A stretch of 6,431 nucleotides of DNA from Candidatus Melainabacteria bacterium. GTDB taxonomy: Bacteria; Actinomycetota; Actinomycetes; Mycobacteriales; Pseudonocardiaceae. Positions within the stretch are counted from its first letter, which is position 1; every line of letters starts with the position of its first letter. The position numbers and the translations under genes were made by a program. The notes beneath the pieces were generated by a model. It did not search any database, was not told where the DNA came from, and worked only from the letters and a program-made list of their open reading frames with translations. The stretch covers positions 1 through 6,431 of the forward strand of contig CAJCJE010000931.1 in the NCBI GenBank assembly GCA_903970565.1, written 5' to 3'. Shown piece after piece: positions 5,282 through 6,431 of the stretch.

Positions 5282-6011
5282 CTAAACGGCTTTGAGTCGT
5301 TTGGTCAGCATTTTCCTGGTTTCGTCCGTTGTTTGCGCGTCAACCTCAAGTCGGTGCACGACTGTGGCGTACAGCTCGACCTCATCCGTTTTGTCCAGGT
5401 ACATCGCGCCGCACAGGTGTTCCAGATAGACCACGTCGGGCAGGTCGGACTCGGCGAACCGCGGAATGGTGAACGCGCTCTCGGCCGAGGAACCGCCCAG
5501 CCCGAACGGCACCACCTGGCGCGAGACGGTGGGCAGGGAGGCGATCTCCAGCAGATGTCGTCGCTGCCGTGCCAGCACGGTGCGTCCACCGATCGGCCGG
5601 TGCGGGACCGCCTCGTCGATCACCGCGCACCGGCGGGTGCTGCTCCGCTGGTTGAACAGGTGCTGGCGGCGCATCCGCAGGGTGGTCCGCCGGTCGAGTT
5701 CGTCCTCGGACGCCTTCGGCAGTCCCTGCCGGATCACCGCCCGCGCGTACTCCTCGGTCTGGAGCAGGCCGGGCACGAAGGACACCTCGTAGGTCTGCAC
5801 CCGCGCCGCTGATTTCTCAAGGCCGACGTAGTCGGCGAACCAGGGCGGCAGCACGTCGCTGAACGGATGCCACCAGCCCGGCTGGTTGGACTCGCCGACC
5901 ATGTCCAGGAAACCCGACCGCGGCCTCGCGCGGGCGGCGCAGTCCGCCGCCGAGCACCATCCGGCGCGCGGTGGGACCACCGAGTCCTTCGGTGGCCTCC
6001 TCCGTGGTCAT
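5282..6011 (-). pseudogene. HTH-DUF5753 (Scr1-type) regulator, HTH domain deleted and frame shifted
   Basis: Intact relatives of about 280 residues have an N-terminal XRE-type helix-turn-helix followed by DUF5753, the 'Scr1 family antitoxin-like regulator'. Here the normal start (ATG at 6011, GGGAG five bases upstream) encodes 31 residues ending LGGGLRRPREAA, the lead-in to the HTH. From about 5917 the homology resumes in another frame at GFLDMVGESNQPGWW, which in relatives follows the HTH. About 50 residues, the whole DNA-binding domain, are missing at 5915-5921. The remaining DUF5753 part looks intact: DYVGLE, VPGLLQTEEYARAV (VPGLLQT at 5776-5756), IDEAVPHRPIGG, YLEHLCGAMYLDK and DETRKMLTKRL before the stop. 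Reading on from the real start would give unrelated sequence ending near 5817. A GTG at 5980 with AAGGA four bases upstream could let an HTH-less DUF5753 protein be made. A sequencing or assembly deletion is the alternative. Confidence 0.78.
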
Positions 6012-6049
6012 TCCGGCTCCCGCTTCGACGCCCGTTTTGTCCGCCGCGC

Positions 6050-6055
6050 AGTGTA
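6050..6055 (-). promoter_or_regulatory. Possible -10 box for the HTH-DUF5753 gene
   Basis: TACACT fits TANNNT and would start a transcript near 6043, leaving a leader of about 30 bases before the ATG at 6011. No matching -35 is evident. Confidence 0.25.
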
Positions 6056-6167
6056 GCCGAAGATCGATCGCGGCAGCCTGAAGACCGATCGTGCCCGGCC
6101 GCTGCGCCACTTCGGGAATCCGGTCGAATTCGCTTCGGCCGGGCGACCGATGATCAGGTGTTCCTCA

Positions 6168-6195
6168 GTGGACAGTTGCGTGGTGGACGGTTGCG
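6168..6195. repeat. Two 13-bp direct repeats, 15-base period
   Basis: GTGGACAGTTGCG (6168-6180) and GTGGACGGTTGCG (6183-6195) differ at one base. Their spacing, about one and a half helical turns, and their position upstream of a regulatory gene suggest a protein-binding pair, but two copies could also be chance. Confidence 0.5.
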
Positions 6196-6202
6196 CGTCC
6201 GA

Positions 6203-6220
6203 GGTGGATCGGGTTCCACC
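6203..6220. promoter_or_regulatory. 6+6 bp inverted repeat
   Basis: GGTGGA (6203-6208) and TCCACC (6215-6220) flank a 6-base centre. This is operator-like symmetry directly beside the direct repeats; the function is unknown. Confidence 0.3.
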
Positions 6221-6270
6221 CGTCCGGGTGACGCTGATCGTCTCCGGCGTCGTCGCGTGAACCGGGAGTC

Positions 6271-6285
6271 GCGCACCAGGTGCGC
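6271..6285. promoter_or_regulatory. 7+7 bp palindrome, operator-like
   Basis: GCGCACC (6271-6277) and GGTGCGC (6279-6285) are exact complements around one base. Such a compact palindrome is more likely a DNA-protein site than an RNA hairpin, because the loop would be only one base. No partner regulator can be named. Confidence 0.4.
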
Positions 6286-6328
6286 AATCCGTGCGTGGAC
6301 AACCAGGCAATGCACCGGAAATACAGAA

Positions 6329-6373
6329 CCCCCGCGCTCGACCGCCGTCTGGGAAGAGGCGGGAGCGCGGGGG
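6329..6373 (-). terminator. Strong intrinsic terminator for a minus-strand gene beyond the right edge
   Basis: An 11-bp perfect GC stem (6329-6339 with 6363-6373) is topped, after a 2-base bulge, by 5 more pairs (6342-6346 with 6358-6362) and an 11-base loop. On the minus strand it is followed by TTCTGTATTT. The plus-strand side has no T-run, so it stops leftward transcription and insulates the HTH-DUF5753 region from the gene to the right. Confidence 0.8.
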
Positions 6374-6379
6374 CCTGGG

Positions 6380-6404
6380 GCCTGTCGCTGGGGGTTCGAC
6401 AGGC
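6380..6404. repeat. 8-bp hairpin preceding the terminator
   Basis: GCCTGTCG (6380-6387) and CGACAGGC (6397-6404) pair perfectly around a 9-base loop. It lies just after a minus-strand TAA at 6417-6415 and six bases before the main terminator stem. It probably belongs to the 3' end of the same transcript. Confidence 0.6.
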
Positions 6405-6414
6405 AATCTTGATG

Positions 6415-6431
6415 TTACTCGCTGGTACCCG
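6415..6431 (-). CDS. Possible 3' end of a gene entering from the right (last four residues)
   Basis: A TAA at 6417-6415 on the minus strand closes a frame ending GTSE. The only support is position: two hairpins, the second a good terminator, follow at once. The protein cannot be identified from this fragment. Confidence 0.3.

Larger units (their letters stand above)
6012..6328. other. Intergenic region with operator-like repeats, upstream of the HTH-DUF5753 remnant
   Basis: I see no convincing gene in this stretch of about 317 bases. It contains two near-identical direct repeats (6168-6195) and two inverted repeats (6203-6220 and 6271-6285). A possible -10, TACACT, lies at 6055-6050 on the minus strand about 40 bases before the regulator's ATG. 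An open frame across it on the minus strand runs through the terminator at 6329-6373 and has no recognisable protein features. Confidence 0.6.

Noticed and set aside
6008..6406. 132-codon minus-strand ORF upstream of the HTH-DUF5753 gene
   Set aside because: It runs through the intrinsic terminator and the operator-like repeats and shows no protein features.
6388..6410. GGTTCGA resembling a tRNA T-loop
   Set aside because: The flanking bases do not form the 5-bp T-stem, and no anticodon or acceptor arms are present. It is the loop and arm of the hairpin at 6380-6404.

Overview
The window is high-GC DNA (third codon positions almost all G or C) from an actinomycete. The paired HTH/DUF5753 and DUF397 genes, the O-acetylhomoserine sulfhydrylation pair and the leaderless cysteine leader peptide together suggest a Pseudonocardiales- or Streptomyces-like organism. 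I cannot fix the genus from sequence alone.

Layout. (1) Positions 3-932, + strand: the 3' part of a HoxN/NixA-type nickel/cobalt permease that starts before the window. (2) 953-1429, - strand: a conserved but uncharacterised actinobacterial protein, convergent with the permease. A perfect 9+9 bp inverted repeat lies just upstream of its start. (3) 1506-3979, - strand: a tightly coupled metY-metX pair (ATGA overlap) that makes homocysteine by acetylation of homoserine followed by direct sulfhydrylation. (4) 3980-4392: the control region of that operon. It holds a 24-residue leader peptide of the RRHVD...SAxC type with tandem cysteine codons. A -10 box lies seven bases before its ATG, so the mRNA is probably leaderless. 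The cysteine codons sit at the tip of a hairpin, and one arm can pair instead with a segment about 85 bases downstream. A second, unrecognised 38-codon ORF with coding-like base usage lies between the leader and metY. (5) 4393-6011, - strand: a regulator pair of the HTH-DUF5753 / DUF397 (Scr1/Scr2-like) kind. Both members are abnormal. The HTH protein has lost its whole DNA-binding domain through an internal deletion that also shifts the frame. The DUF397 protein carries an extra C-terminal domain of about 90 residues. (6) 6012-6431: a non-coding stretch with operator-like repeats and two strong hairpins. The second is a good intrinsic terminator for a - strand gene that appears to end at the right edge.

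How the parts work together. MetX makes O-acetylhomoserine and MetY replaces the acetate with sulfide. Because MetY draws on the same sulfide pool as cysteine synthesis, a cysteine-sensing leader upstream of metYX makes sense: translation of the Cys-Cys codons would report cysteine supply to the operon. That logic is inferred from the leader family and the RNA pairings seen here. The DUF397/DUF5753 locus is a separate regulatory module that looks inactivated or remodelled.
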